Source of the DNA: Opitutales bacterium
Lineage (GTDB): Bacteria; Verrucomicrobiota; Verrucomicrobiia; Opitutales; UBA953
Assembly: GCA_017531845.1 (NCBI GenBank)
Contig: JAFXKI010000003.1
Coordinates: 96,354 to 160,353 of the forward strand
Direction of reading: 5' to 3'
DNA: 64,000 nucleotides
Shown: piece after piece, positions 22,055 to 31,367 of the stretch
Numbering within the stretch: the first letter of the stretch is position 1
Layout: each line of letters starts with the position of its first letter
Position numbers and translations under genes: made by a program
Notes under the pieces: model-generated
The model's database searches: none
Seen by the model: the letters and a program-made list of their open reading frames with translations, nothing else
What the model was told of the DNA's origin: nothing

Positions 22055-23224
22055 ATGTTTGATTCCCGAAAAAAATCTTCGCCCGACGGCAAAAATGCCG
22101 TTTCCGTCGAGTGTGAAGACGCTACGGGAACGCTCAAAGTCTGTCCTTTCGGAGTTTGGTCGATTGCGCAAGGGCTCCGCGGTACGCAGGATTTGGAAAC
22201 CGCCGTTTCGGCACTTTCGGCAACGGAATCTCCGCGCCTGACTTTTGATTGCTCCGGGCTTTCCGCGTATGATTCCGCCTTAATCTGCTTTTTGCTGAAA
22301 TGTATTTATCTCTGTCGCGAAAAAAAAATTCCGGCGGATTTAAACTCGCTTCCGGAGGATATTCGTCGCCTTACGGAACTCGCGCTTTCTGCTACGCCGG
22401 AACAAGCGGTGTCGAAGGTAGTACCTGATTCCTCCGACATTTTTTACCGCATCGGGAACGGCGTTACCCGTATTATCCGCGATGCTAAAAGCTATCTGGG
22501 ATTTCTCGGCGAAACGGTTTGCGCATTCTTCCGCCTTTTTCGGGGAAAAGCGCGTTACCGCAAGCGAGACATTCTTTACTTCATTCAAAATTGCGGCTTT
22601 GAAGCCCTGCCCATCATTGCTCTGATTTCGTTTATTACGGGAATGATTCTCGCTTACATCGGTGCGATGCAGCTCGGACAATTCGGCGCGATTATTTACG
22701 TCGTCAGCCTGATTGCGATTGCCATGTATCGCGAAATGGGCGTGATTATGACAAGCGTTATTATGTGCGGAAGAACGGGATCGGCGTTCGCGGCGCAAAT
22801 CGGAAGCATGCAGGCAAGCGAAGAAATTTCGGCGCTTCGCGTTCTCGGAATCAATCCGGTGGAATACCTCGTGCTCCCGCGCATGATCGCGCTTACGCTG
22901 ATGATGCCGATTCTCACATTCTATTCGAATGCATTCGGCCTCGCGGGCGGATTTGCCGTCGTTTCCACAATGGGGGTTACGTTTGAACAATTTTGGCATC
23001 AAACCGTAATCACAATGAATTTGGAGCATCTTTTCTCCGGGCTGATAAAAAGTGTCTTCTTCGGTTGGCTCGTTGCCTGGGCCGGGTGTTACCGGGGAAT
23101 GACGGCGGGAAAAAGCTCGCTCGATGTCGGTGCGGCAGCAACGTCCGCGGCGGTTTTGGGAATTACACTCATCGTTATCGGCGACGGAATTTTCGCCGTC
23201 GTTTTCAATATTTTGGGTTTTTAA
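22055..23224 (+). CDS. mlaE: MlaE-type lipid ABC permease with N-terminal STAS (MlaB-like) domain
   Basis: MlaE is the permease of a phospholipid transporter between the two membranes. Here about 110 N-terminal residues look like a STAS domain (LTFDCSGLSAYDSALICFLLKCIYL), the role played by separate MlaB in E. coli. The permease domain follows from about residue 170, with YRKRDILYFI, the family-typical REMGVIMTSVIMCGRTGSAFAA and several membrane segments. ATG 22055 gives 389 residues. It is the first gene of mlaE-mlaF-mlaD-pqiC, with 3-25 bp gaps. A TTAGCA-16-TACATT promoter-like pair lies about 90 bp upstream (near 21956-21983). Confidence 0.88.
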   Translation: MFDSRKKSSPDGKNAVSVECEDATGTLKVCPFGVWSIAQGLRGTQDLETAVSALSATESPRLTFDCSGLSAYDSALICFLLKCIYLCREKKIPADLNSLPEDIRRLTELALSATPEQAVSKVVPDSSDIFYRIGNGVTRIIRDAKSYLGFLGETVCAFFRLFRGKARYRKRDILYFIQNCGFEALPIIALISFITGMILAYIGAMQLGQFGAIIYVVSLIAIAMYREMGVIMTSVIMCGRTGSAFAAQIGSMQASEEISALRVLGINPVEYLVLPRMIALTLMMPILTFYSNAFGLAGGFAVVSTMGVTFEQFWHQTVITMNLEHLFSGLIKSVFFGWLVAWAGCYRGMTAGKSSLDVGAAATSAAVLGITLIVIGDGIFAVVFNILGF

Positions 23225-23227
23225 AAA

Positions 23228-23995
23228 ATGACGACGGGAACGCAAATGCCGATTATTGAGGTTCGCGATTTGGTTTTGGCATACGGAACGGAGCCGCCGA
23301 TTATGCGCGATCTCAATTTTTCTGTTTTCCCCAAAGAAATCTTCGTCATCATGGGCCGAAGCGGTTGCGGAAAATCCACTCTCTTGCGCCACTTAATCGG
23401 GCTTCAGCAAGCCCGCGCCGGGGAAATTTTTCTCTTCGGAAAAAATTTGCAAGCCGCCGACGAAGCTGGACGAAACGCACTCTTGCGAAGAATGGGCGTA
23501 ATGTATCAGGGCGGCGCGCTTTGGTCTTCGATGACGGTTCTTGAGAACGTGATGCTTCCCCTGGAGGAATACACTTCCCTGAACCTGCGGGAACGCAAGG
23601 AAGTCGCCAACTACAAGCTCGCGCTCGTCGGGCTGGAACACGCGGGCAACAAATATCCGTCCGAAATCTCGGGAGGTATGGCAAAACGCGCGTCCATCGC
23701 CCGCGCCATCGCCCTCGATCCGGAAATTTTATTTTTCGACGAACCCGGAGCCGGGCTCGACCCGATCGCGTCCAAAGAGCTCGACGATTTATTGCTCAAT
23801 ATCCGCGACGCGCTCGGCACCACCATGGTGATTGTTACACACGAGCTCGACAGTATTTTCTCCGTCGCCGACCGCGCCGTTTTTCTGGATACCCGAACGC
23901 GCACCGTCGGAGCCGTCGGCGCGCCGAAGGAACTCCGCACTTCAGCTGCACCGCACATTCGCTACTTCCTCACAAGAGCGGGAACGCTAAAATAA
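23228..23995 (+). CDS. mlaF: MlaF-type ABC ATPase
   Basis: This is the ATPase of the lipid transporter. The 255-residue protein shows Walker A GRSGCGKST near residue 42, the Q loop (MYQGGALWSSMTV), the signature EISGGMAKR near 148 and Walker B ILFFDEPGAGLDP, followed by a switch His (VTHEL). LSGGMAKR-type signatures and GALWSS segments are typical of the MlaF/Ttg2A branch. The start lies 3 bp after mlaE. An alternative ATG at residue 7 (MPIIEV) is possible. Confidence 0.93.
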   Translation: MTTGTQMPIIEVRDLVLAYGTEPPIMRDLNFSVFPKEIFVIMGRSGCGKSTLLRHLIGLQQARAGEIFLFGKNLQAADEAGRNALLRRMGVMYQGGALWSSMTVLENVMLPLEEYTSLNLRERKEVANYKLALVGLEHAGNKYPSEISGGMAKRASIARAIALDPEILFFDEPGAGLDPIASKELDDLLLNIRDALGTTMVIVTHELDSIFSVADRAVFLDTRTRTVGAVGAPKELRTSAAPHIRYFLTRAGTLK

Positions 23996-24020
23996 ATATC
24001 ATTTCACACGTTTTTAAAAA

Positions 24021-25016
24021 ATGAGTTACTCCGCTAATAAAACCGCCATCGGAATATTTACCGTTGTTTTTTGTATTCTCCTGATTGTGAGTATTGTCTT
24101 TTTCGGAAAATATTCGTTCAACCGGAGTAAAACCGATTTCGTAATTTATTTTGAAGATTCGCTGAACGGGCTCGACGTCGGCTCCGCCGTTAAGTTCAAG
24201 GGAGTCAAAGTCGGTAGCGTCAAAAATATCAAAATGCGCCTCTCCGGACAACGCTCCGAGGATATTTCCGTTCCCGTCATTGTGGAAATCGACCACTCCA
24301 ACCCGGATACGCCCGGTGAAAACCTCCAGCGGGAACGCCTTGAAGCGGCGATTTTGCAGGGATTACGGGCAAGACTCCAGCTCACCAGCATCGTTACCGG
24401 ATTGCTCTATGTTGACTTGGACTTTATGCCGGGAACGCCGATTATCCTCCGCCACCCGAGCCAAAACTACGGTTTACCGGAAATTCCCGCCGTGCCTTCA
24501 AACACCTCGCAGATGATGAAAGCCGTATCGACTATTCTTCAGGATTTATCCAATGCGAAATTCGCCGAACTCTCCGCCAAGCTCAATCAAACCGCAGAAC
24601 AGATAAAATCCGGGATCGGCGAAATCGAATTTGCAAAAATCAACGCAAACCTCGTACGCCTGACCGAATCTGCCGCAAATCTGGTTGAAGCTCCGGAACT
24701 GAAAGAAGCACTCTCCAACGCAAATCGCCTCATCTGCGATATTGATCGGCTCTCCGCCGACATCGCGGCTCAGGTCGATCCCGTTGCGCAGGAAATTAAG
24801 CTCAGTCTCTCTGAGCTGCGCACCACGCTCACGGAAATCAATCTCGCCATTCAAAACGTCCAAAGTGCCGTTTCCCTGCGCCAAGGATCTATCGGGCAAG
24901 AATTCGGCGACGCACTCATTCAGATCAACGACGCGGCACGCGCCGTGCGCGCACTTGCAGATTTTTTACAAATCAAACTCGCCTCCGACACACCTTCGGA
25001 AAAAAATTCCCGATAA
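24021..25016 (+). CDS. mlaD: MlaD/PqiB-like MCE-domain protein
   Basis: MCE proteins bind lipid in a periplasmic hexameric ring. One N-terminal membrane segment (about residues 10-30, FTVVFCILLIVSIVFFG) is followed by a single MCE domain (VIYFEDSLNGLDVGSAVKFKGVKVG, ending near LYVDLDFMPG). A 190-residue helical tail rich in coiled-coil pattern comes next, longer than in E. coli MlaD (183 residues total). Length (331) and tail resemble the LetB/PqiB-like single-MCE forms. It is cotranscribed with mlaE and mlaF. Confidence 0.88.
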   Translation: MSYSANKTAIGIFTVVFCILLIVSIVFFGKYSFNRSKTDFVIYFEDSLNGLDVGSAVKFKGVKVGSVKNIKMRLSGQRSEDISVPVIVEIDHSNPDTPGENLQRERLEAAILQGLRARLQLTSIVTGLLYVDLDFMPGTPIILRHPSQNYGLPEIPAVPSNTSQMMKAVSTILQDLSNAKFAELSAKLNQTAEQIKSGIGEIEFAKINANLVRLTESAANLVEAPELKEALSNANRLICDIDRLSADIAAQVDPVAQEIKLSLSELRTTLTEINLAIQNVQSAVSLRQGSIGQEFGDALIQINDAARAVRALADFLQIKLASDTPSEKNSR

Positions 25017-25022
25017 TTCCTC

Positions 25023-25640
25023 ATGCGTTCGCGCCCGACATTTTTTATGAAGCATAAAATTCTCATCGCCACGGCAGCCGTCCTCTGCTCCGCCCTGCTT
25101 TCCGCCTGCAATATCTCCGTGTTTCCGCCGGAATCCGACGCGCAGGCACCGAAGCACTACGTTCTTTCCGACGAAACCGTTCCCGTCAGCAACGCTACGC
25201 TGCCGCAGATTCCCTTCGGTCGCATTTCGATTCCGTCCTATCTTGATGTTCCGCAAATCGTTACACGCAACGGAAATCTTGTTTCGCGAAGCGAAAAAAA
25301 CCGCTGGGGCGAGCCGCTCTCACGCGGAGTCGCGCGCAATCTCGCTCTACGCTGTGCCGCACATGCCGCCGCCGTGCACGAAAAAATCGCCTTAGGCGAA
25401 ACGGAGCGCATCCAAGTCGTGTTTGAGCGCTTCGACGGTGAACTCAACGGCAACGTGGAAATTTCCGCGCTCTACACGCTAATTCCCGGAAAGAACTCCG
25501 CCGCCGCGACTTCGCACATTTTCAAAACCACCGTTCCCGTCGAAGCACCGAACGACTACGATGCCTACGTACGCACGCTGAGCCGGGCTCTCGACGCGCT
25601 CGCCGCCGAAATCGTGTCTTCCGCCCTGCTCAAAAATTAA
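25023..25640 (+). CDS. PqiC-like ABC-transport auxiliary lipoprotein
   Basis: This 205-residue protein has a lipoprotein signal ending in the lipobox LLSAC, then a domain like the PqiC/DUF330 'ABC-type transport auxiliary lipoprotein component' (HYVLSDETVPV, IPFGRISIPSYLDVPQIVTR). Partners of this family work with MCE proteins at the outer membrane. The gene starts 6 bp after mlaD. A second ATG at 25047 would give a shorter, equally valid signal peptide. It makes this operon a mix of Mla- and Pqi-type parts. Confidence 0.8.
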   Translation: MRSRPTFFMKHKILIATAAVLCSALLSACNISVFPPESDAQAPKHYVLSDETVPVSNATLPQIPFGRISIPSYLDVPQIVTRNGNLVSRSEKNRWGEPLSRGVARNLALRCAAHAAAVHEKIALGETERIQVVFERFDGELNGNVEISALYTLIPGKNSAAATSHIFKTTVPVEAPNDYDAYVRTLSRALDALAAEIVSSALLKN

Positions 25641-25667
25641 CTCCTCCACTCTTCCACTCCTCCACTT

Positions 25668-26150
25668 ATGATCCAACCCACACCGACCGACGACCCGAAC
25701 ACGCTTTACAGCACGGCAACAGGAGAAATCTGCCTCGACTTGCCCTCGCCCTACATTCCGCACAAGGAAACCGGGCTTTTGCACCTGCCGCGCTTTATCG
25801 CAAAAATTCGCAAACACCTCGCGGGAAAGCTCCCGAAGTCCTATCAGCGCAATTTCTGCAAAGGCTTTGACCGCTTTCTCTGCCTTCACCTCGGAATCGA
25901 TCCGCAGAGCGTGGTCGAAGCCGTGCGCGAATACGGGGACGATCCCGCCAAGCTCGACGCGCGCCTGCTTGAAATTTTTCCGAAGGATTTACGCGTCGCT
26001 AAATGGAATCGCGAATGCGTCCAAAAAGGCATGAGTGAAATGGGACGCGAAGCGCTCAACGACGCCAAACGCAAAATGGACGCGCTTGATCGCACCGATA
26101 TCATTTCCTTTGCGGACATGATTGACTTTGACGAACAACGCATCCCGTAA
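25668..26150 (+). CDS. DUF5069 family protein
   Basis: This soluble 160-residue protein has the DUF5069 pattern: KETGLLHLPRFIAKIRKHLAG followed by NFCKGFDRFLCLHLGID. The family is common in Verrucomicrobia and Planctomycetes and its function is unknown. It begins 27 bp after the lipoprotein gene and ends 17 bp before rseP, so it probably belongs to the same transcription unit. No catalytic motif is evident. Confidence 0.75.
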   Translation: MIQPTPTDDPNTLYSTATGEICLDLPSPYIPHKETGLLHLPRFIAKIRKHLAGKLPKSYQRNFCKGFDRFLCLHLGIDPQSVVEAVREYGDDPAKLDARLLEIFPKDLRVAKWNRECVQKGMSEMGREALNDAKRKMDALDRTDIISFADMIDFDEQRIP

Positions 26151-26167
26151 AAAAAGACACACGTTCC

Positions 26168-27976
26168 ATGACGGATTCCCTCATTTCCGCCCTATTGTCC
26201 GCCCGCGGCATTTTTTACATTATCGTATTTTTCGGCGGTTCGATTTTTGTGCACGAACTCGGGCACTTCCTCGCCGCAAAATCCCGCGGATTAAAGGTTG
26301 AGCGATTTTCCATCGGCTTCGGTCCGAAAATTTTCGGCTGGCGGCGCAAGGAAACCGAATACCGGATTTCTCTGCTTCCGCTTGGAGGTTATGTAGCAAT
26401 CCCGCAACTTGCGGACATGGAAATGGTAGAGGGGAAAACGGAGAATCCGGACAGCGTTCCCGCAAAGAAATTGTCTTACCTCGATAAGGTAATCGTTTTT
26501 GCCGCCGGTGCATTTTTCAATGTGCTGTTCGCCGTTCTATGCGCCATTGTTCTTTGGATTGCAAAAACTCCGGTGATGGAAGGTTGGTCCGGGAACGTTG
26601 TCGGCAACACAATTCCGGAGCTTGAAATTTCCCCGGGAAAAATCGAAATTTCCCCCGCCGCAAAAGCCGGGATTTTGCCCGGAGACCGTATCGTGGAAAT
26701 CGACGGCGTTCCCGTCGATTCGTTCAAAGACATCACGATGCAAATCGCCATCGGCACCCGAAGGACGGAAGCCGGTAAGCCCGCCGCTATGCTGAAAATC
26801 CTTCGCGGAGAAAACATTTTCGACCTCGAAGTCTTCCCCGAACTCGTTGCCTACAATCCTCGTAGCGGGGATTTTGTGCGCACGCTCGGCATTGAGCCGA
26901 TGATGCCGCTCATTGTTTCCGATCGCGACGGCACCTACGCTCTGCCGCCCGGATTTCTTAACGGAGATCGCATTCGCGAGATCACCTTGCCGGACAACGC
27001 GGGAACGCATCGCGTTTACTCACTTTCTCAGTTTTCGGCACTATTGGAACGCTCCGGCGGGAAACCGGTTACACTTACGGTCGAACGCGGCATGCCCGCA
27101 AAAAATGTTTCCGTCGCGCTAACGCCTAAAACCGTTCCCGCGCTCCGGGAATCCGGAAAAATTTCCTTTGAAGAAAACGGTCAACGCCGCGAGCTTGACC
27201 TCGTTCCCGTTCCCGATGAGCTTTCGGATTTTTCTCCGTCGGCACAGCGTAAAAACCTTGTCGTGCTCAACGCGCTCCCGCCGGACTCCTCTTTGTCCGA
27301 AATTTGCGTTCCCGGTACTAAAATTGCGGGAATTTCCTCGAAAGCCCAAGGAATCCGCCTTATTTCCTCGCCGAAGGATCTCGAAAACTTTTCCGGCGAA
27401 GGACAGGAACTTTCGCTTTTCCTTGATTTGCCCGGCGGGAAGCAAACCGTCGTAACCGTCGGCAATGCCTCCGCCGAGCGAATTCCGGAAAAAAAAGTTT
27501 TGCGCGCCGGCTTGCCGCTCGCGTTCCCGCAAAAATACGTGCGCGAAACGCCCTGGACACAAATTGCGGATGCCATCGAGCTTACGTATTCCTCCGTTGT
27601 CGGACTTCTTAATCCGAAGTCCGACATTGGCGTTTCCCATCTTAACGGTATTTTTTCGATTGCAGACACTTACTACGAGCTTTCGTTCGATTTGCGGCGC
27701 GTGCTGATGCTGACGATTCTTATCAACATCAACCTCGCATTTCTGAACCTCTTGCCCGTTCCCGTTCTCGACGGCGGTCATATTCTCTTCGCGACAATTG
27801 AACGCGTCCGCCGCAAACCGCTTCCGAAAAGTGTTCTATCTGCGGTCCAAACCGTTTTTGTTTTTGCTTTGCTTATCTTCATGGCGTTCATCCTTTTCCG
27901 GGATTTTTCGCGCACGCGCGGGAATGCCGATTTAAAAACGTTGGAACTCATTTCCGAGCATCGCTTTTTCCGGTAA
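26168..27976 (+). CDS. rseP: RseP-type site-2 intramembrane metalloprotease
   Basis: RseP cleaves membrane-bound anti-sigma factors and remnant signal peptides. The M50 active site HELGH is at residues 29-33 in the first membrane segment. The second metal motif, NLLPVPVLDGGH, is near 533 in the C-terminal segments. Two periplasmic PDZ-like regions lie between. The 602-residue length exceeds E. coli RseP (450) because of an enlarged periplasmic part, about residues 110-480. No anti-sigma factor gene is adjacent. A small terminator follows at 27991. Confidence 0.92.
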   Translation: MTDSLISALLSARGIFYIIVFFGGSIFVHELGHFLAAKSRGLKVERFSIGFGPKIFGWRRKETEYRISLLPLGGYVAIPQLADMEMVEGKTENPDSVPAKKLSYLDKVIVFAAGAFFNVLFAVLCAIVLWIAKTPVMEGWSGNVVGNTIPELEISPGKIEISPAAKAGILPGDRIVEIDGVPVDSFKDITMQIAIGTRRTEAGKPAAMLKILRGENIFDLEVFPELVAYNPRSGDFVRTLGIEPMMPLIVSDRDGTYALPPGFLNGDRIREITLPDNAGTHRVYSLSQFSALLERSGGKPVTLTVERGMPAKNVSVALTPKTVPALRESGKISFEENGQRRELDLVPVPDELSDFSPSAQRKNLVVLNALPPDSSLSEICVPGTKIAGISSKAQGIRLISSPKDLENFSGEGQELSLFLDLPGGKQTVVTVGNASAERIPEKKVLRAGLPLAFPQKYVRETPWTQIADAIELTYSSVVGLLNPKSDIGVSHLNGIFSIADTYYELSFDLRRVLMLTILININLAFLNLLPVPVLDGGHILFATIERVRRKPLPKSVLSAVQTVFVFALLIFMAFILFRDFSRTRGNADLKTLELISEHRFFR

Positions 27977-27990
27977 AAACGAAATCGGAG

Positions 27991-28013
27991 AACAGGCAAA
28001 ACACCTGTTTTTT
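27991..28013 (+). terminator. Short terminator after rseP
   Basis: aacagg (27991-27996) pairs with cctgtt (28004-28009), followed by ttttattt. The stem is only 6 bp, so it is of modest strength. Confidence 0.5.
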
Positions 28014-28051
28014 ATTTGCGCCCACCCGAGAAAAGCAAAGAACGGCAAAAA

Positions 28052-28807
28052 TCAGCGCGCGTAGTCCGAATCAATTTCGCTGAGCGCTTTTTGAAGTTCG
28101 GCAGCAATAATGCGGTAGCCTTGTGCGTTCAGGTGGACGCGATCCCGCATGAATTTCGGATCGGCTGTTTTTTGTCCGGCGGCAAGCAGAAGCTTGCCTG
28201 GATTCACGAAAAACACCTGCTCGCTGTCCGCAAGTTGCGCGTAAAGCCTATTCGCTTGCTCTATCGTTTCCGCGAGCGCGACTTCACGGCGCGGGTAAAT
28301 TCCGACAATCAAAATTTTTGCCTGCGGAGATTTTTTCCTCAAAAGTTTAACAAACGCCGCCATATTGTCCCCGCAGGCGACGGCGTTGTCGCCTCGGTGC
28401 CCGATATTGTTCGTGCCGAGGTTTACCAATATTACACGCGGAGAAATTCCGTCAAGTTCTCCGTTTGCGGCGCGATAATACGCGTTGTCGATATAGTCAA
28501 ACCCGAACCCGCAATTCGTTACCGCGTGTTTCCCGAAAAGCATCGACCAGGAATCCTCACCCACGACCGGCTTCACCGACTTCGGTTCTCCGCCCCACCA
28601 ATGCGTGATGCTGTCCCCGAAAAAAACATACGCCGGTTTCACTCTTCGGTTTCGCTCCAAAACCGCCGCATGGCGATCCGCCCAGCCGTAAGAATCCCGC
28701 TGATGCGGCTCGGCTTTCAGCGACAACGGTAAAGTATCGGCATGCGCACACAATACGGCAAACGACGCCAACAAGGCACCGGCAAAAATTTTGACAAACG
28801 GAATCAT
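28052..28807 (-). CDS. Exported SGNH/GDSL hydrolase
   Basis: A signal peptide (FAGALLASFAVLCAHA) precedes an SGNH-hydrolase domain. Block I is FFGDSITHWW (catalytic Ser), block III is NLGTNNIGHR, and block V is DRVHLNAQGY (Asp and His). The closest architecture is that of the PAF-acetylhydrolase-like esterases, many of which act on acetylated glycans. The substrate is not inferable. At 251 residues it appears complete. It stands alone, convergent with rseP and divergent from pgk. Confidence 0.85.
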   Translation of the reverse strand: MIPFVKIFAGALLASFAVLCAHADTLPLSLKAEPHQRDSYGWADRHAAVLERNRRVKPAYVFFGDSITHWWGGEPKSVKPVVGEDSWSMLFGKHAVTNCGFGFDYIDNAYYRAANGELDGISPRVILVNLGTNNIGHRGDNAVACGDNMAAFVKLLRKKSPQAKILIVGIYPRREVALAETIEQANRLYAQLADSEQVFFVNPGKLLLAAGQKTADPKFMRDRVHLNAQGYRIIAAELQKALSEIDSDYAR

Positions 28808-28920
28808 GCCGTAAACCTATCTGCTTTGAACACGGGAACGCAAAATTTTTCGCCCGAAAAAAAACGTCCGCCGCCCCTGATTTTAGCGAACCGCGAACGC
28901 GTTCCCGCGCGCTTTTGCAT

Positions 28921-28950
28921 TTGCCAAGGCGTTCCCGCAGGTATTTAATG
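28921..28950 (+). promoter_or_regulatory. Candidate pgk promoter
   Basis: TTGCCA (28921-28926) followed after 15-18 bp by TATTTAAT (28942-28949) lies about 35 bp before the pgk start. A CGTTCCC copy occupies the spacer. Confidence 0.35.
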
Positions 28951-28981
28951 CGGGGACACTTTAATTATCTACAAACACATC

Positions 28982-30226
28982 ATGGCAGCTAAAACAATTC
29001 GTGATATCGATGTTAACGGCAAACGCGTGTTCATCCGCGTTGACTTCAATGTCCCGCAGGACAAAGTAACCGGCGCGATTACCAATCCGCAACGCATTAT
29101 CGCGGCGCTCCCGACGATTCAATACGCGCTCGACAACGGTGCGGCAGTCGTTCTCGCCTCGCACCTCGGGCGCCCGAACGGTCAGGTTACGCCGAAATTC
29201 TCCCTCAAACCCGTCGCCGAAGAACTTTCCAAGCAAATCGGCAAGCCGGTAAAATTCGTCGAAGACTGCGTCGGCGAAGCTGCCGAACAGGCAAAAGCCA
29301 ACCTCAAGCCGGGCGAAATTCTCCTCCTCGAAAATCTTCGCTTCCACATCGAAGAAGAAGGCAAGGCGAAAGACGCCGACGGCAACAAAATCAAAGCCGA
29401 TCCGGAAAAAGTCGCCGCGTTCCGCGCCAGCCTTTCCAAGAATGTTGACGTTTATGTGAACGACGCATTCGGCACGGCTCACCGCGCGCACTCCTCGATG
29501 GTCGGCGTCGATCTTCCCGCGAAGGTTGCCGGCTTCCTCATGGAAAAAGAACTCAAGGCGTTTGCGGCGGTGCTCGACAATCCGGCGCGCCCGCTTCTCG
29601 CCATTCTCGGCGGCGCGAAAATCGCAGACAAAATTCCGCTGATTAAAAATCTCATCGATAAAGCCAACGAAATCATCATCGGCGGCGGCATGGCGTTCAC
29701 GTTCAAAAAAGTCATGCAAAACATGGAAATCGGCTCTTCGCTCTTCGACGAAGAAGGCGCAAAGCTCGTTCCCGAGCTCATCGCCAAGGCTGCTGAAAAA
29801 GGCGTGAAAATCACGCTCCCGGTTGACTACGTTTGTGCGGACAAATTCGCGGCAGACGCGAACACGCAGGCGGCTACCGACGAAACCGGCATTCCCGCCG
29901 GCTGGATGGGGCTCGACGTCGGACCGAAAACCAGCGAAATCTTCACCGCTTCCATTCTCGCTTCCAAAACCATCGTTTGGAACGGTCCGGCAGGCGTGTT
30001 TGAATTTGACAAATTCGCTGCGGGAACGAAAGCCATGGCGGACGCCATCGCGAAAGCTACGGCAGACGGCGCAACGACGGTCGTCGGCGGCGGCGATACG
30101 GCGACGGCAGCAAAGAAATTCGGCGTTGCCAAAACCGTTTCCCATTGCTCCACGGGCGGCGGCGCTTCCCTCGAACTCCTCGAAGGGAAGGTTCTCCCGG
30201 GCGTTGACGCTCTCGACAAAGCATAA
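28982..30226 (+). CDS. pgk: Phosphoglycerate kinase
   Basis: Pgk converts 1,3-bisphosphoglycerate and ADP to 3-phosphoglycerate and ATP in glycolysis. Typical segments: [12 protein letters not shown] near 15, SHLGRPNG near 61 (substrate Arg), [10 protein letters not shown] near 163, the hinge [10 protein letters not shown], and the C-terminal [15 protein letters not shown] followed by [16 protein letters not shown]. At 414 residues it has a small insertion around residues 120-140 relative to many bacterial forms. It is followed by tpiA on the same strand, with a hairpin in the 113-bp gap. Confidence 0.97.
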   Translation: MAAKTIRDIDVNGKRVFIRVDFNVPQDKVTGAITNPQRIIAALPTIQYALDNGAAVVLASHLGRPNGQVTPKFSLKPVAEELSKQIGKPVKFVEDCVGEAAEQAKANLKPGEILLLENLRFHIEEEGKAKDADGNKIKADPEKVAAFRASLSKNVDVYVNDAFGTAHRAHSSMVGVDLPAKVAGFLMEKELKAFAAVLDNPARPLLAILGGAKIADKIPLIKNLIDKANEIIIGGGMAFTFKKVMQNMEIGSSLFDEEGAKLVPELIAKAAEKGVKITLPVDYVCADKFAADANTQAATDETGIPAGWMGLDVGPKTSEIFTASILASKTIVWNGPAGVFEFDKFAAGTKAMADAIAKATADGATTVVGGGDTATAAKKFGVAKTVSHCSTGGGASLELLEGKVLPGVDALDKA

Positions 30227-30245
30227 TTAACAAGGCTTTCAGCCG

Positions 30246-30288
30246 TTGGCTTTTGGATCTTAGTCTCTGCTTATTCGCCAAAAGCCAA
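30246..30288. repeat. Intergenic hairpin between pgk and tpiA
   Basis: An 11-bp perfect inverted repeat, ttggcttttgg (30246-30256) with ccaaaagccaa (30278-30288), has a 21-nt loop. Weaker symmetry extends outward (ggctttcagcc against agttaaaagctg). No T tract follows, so it is not a standard terminator. It may set the pgk/tpiA mRNA ratio or be a small mobile-type repeat. Confidence 0.6.
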
Positions 30289-30339
30289 TAGTTAAAAGCT
30301 GATTATCAATAACTAACACTTTTATTAATATCAAAAATC

Positions 30340-31116
30340 ATGGCACGTAAAATCCTCATCGCAGGTAACTGGAAAATGAACAAAACGGCTACGGAAGCCG
30401 TTGAACTCGCGAAACCGATCATCGACACGATCGCCAATCAAAACGACATCGACGTTTTGATGTGCCCGACGTTCACGTCGATTCCCGCGGTTTCCGCTCT
30501 CGTCGGCAACTCGACCGTCAAAATCGGCGCACAGAATGTCAGCGACAAAGCTTCGGGCGCTTACACGGGCGAAATCTCCGCTGCAATGCTCCGCGACCTC
30601 CAAGTCTCCTACGTCATTCTCGGGCACAGCGAACGCCGCAGCTACTACGGCGAAACGGACGCTTTCATCAACAAGAAAGTCCTCGCCTGCCTCGAAAACA
30701 ACCTCAAGCCCGTTCTCTGCGTCGGCGAAACCCTCGAAGAACGCGAAGCCGGCAAGGTTGAAGAAGTTATCAAAACCCAACTCGTCGGCGGTCTCGCAGA
30801 CGTTCCCGCCGACAAAGCGGAAAGCGTCGTCATCGCTTACGAACCGGTTTGGGCTATCGGCACGGGTAAAACGGCTACGCCGGAACAGGCGCAGGACGTT
30901 CACGCGTTCATTCGCAAAACGCTGACTGAAATCCTCGGCACGGTTTCCGCAAATATCCGCATCCTTTACGGCGGCTCGATGAAACCGTCCAACGCAGACG
31001 AACTTCTCGCCAAGCCGGACATCGACGGCGGCTTGATCGGCGGAGCGGCTCTCGTTGCCAACGATTTCCTCGCGCTCGTCAACAGCGGCGTAAAAGCGCA
31101 AGCCAACAAAGCCTAA
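30340..31116 (+). CDS. tpiA: Triosephosphate isomerase
   Basis: TpiA interconverts dihydroxyacetone phosphate and glyceraldehyde 3-phosphate. Catalytic residues are visible: Lys in AGNWKMN (residues 8-14), His in ILGHSERR near 95 and Glu in AYEPVWAIGTG near 168. The phosphate-binding segment LYGGSMKPSN and the C-terminal IGGAAL are present. At 258 residues it has the normal length. It likely shares a transcript with pgk and is closed by the heptamer-pair terminator at 31139. Confidence 0.98.
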   Translation: MARKILIAGNWKMNKTATEAVELAKPIIDTIANQNDIDVLMCPTFTSIPAVSALVGNSTVKIGAQNVSDKASGAYTGEISAAMLRDLQVSYVILGHSERRSYYGETDAFINKKVLACLENNLKPVLCVGETLEEREAGKVEEVIKTQLVGGLADVPADKAESVVIAYEPVWAIGTGKTATPEQAQDVHAFIRKTLTEILGTVSANIRILYGGSMKPSNADELLAKPDIDGGLIGGAALVANDFLALVNSGVKAQANKA

Positions 31117-31138
31117 TCAGCTTAAAGCTTCGAGCTTA

Positions 31139-31186
31139 AAAAAACGTTCCCGCGCGGCAAAAGCCGTTTCTGCGGGAACGTTTTTT
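31139..31186 (+). terminator. Terminator after tpiA, made of paired heptamers
   Basis: aaaaaacgttcccgc (31139-31153) pairs perfectly with gcgggaacgtttttt (31172-31186). The loop contains its own small cggc-aaaa-gccg hairpin. Confidence 0.9.
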
Positions 31187-31263
31187 GTTCTCACGGAGGT
31201 ACGAGAAGTCGCAATGTTTTAAGGGAGAACAAGCGGACCGCCTGCAAATTTCCCTCCGCATTT

Positions 31264-31367
31264 CGCACAAAGCCGCAAAAAAACAGTGTCTTTTTGTTAA
31301 AAAAATCCGTGTGATTCGGTGTTCATCCGTGGTTCCTAAAAACACTGCGGTGCGGCGGCTTTGCGCG
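31264..31367. repeat. Intergenic long inverted repeat with a repeated atccgtg phrase
   Basis: The region 31187-31416 has no gene. Its arms cgcacaaagccgc (31264-31276) and gcggctttgcgcg (31355-31367) pair with one mismatch. Inside them cagtgt and aacactg add a further short pairing. The centre (about 31305-31335) reads atccgtgtgattcggtg then ttcatccgtggttcc, a phrase type known from noncoding DNA of many environmental bacteria. Its role is unknown. Confidence 0.5.
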
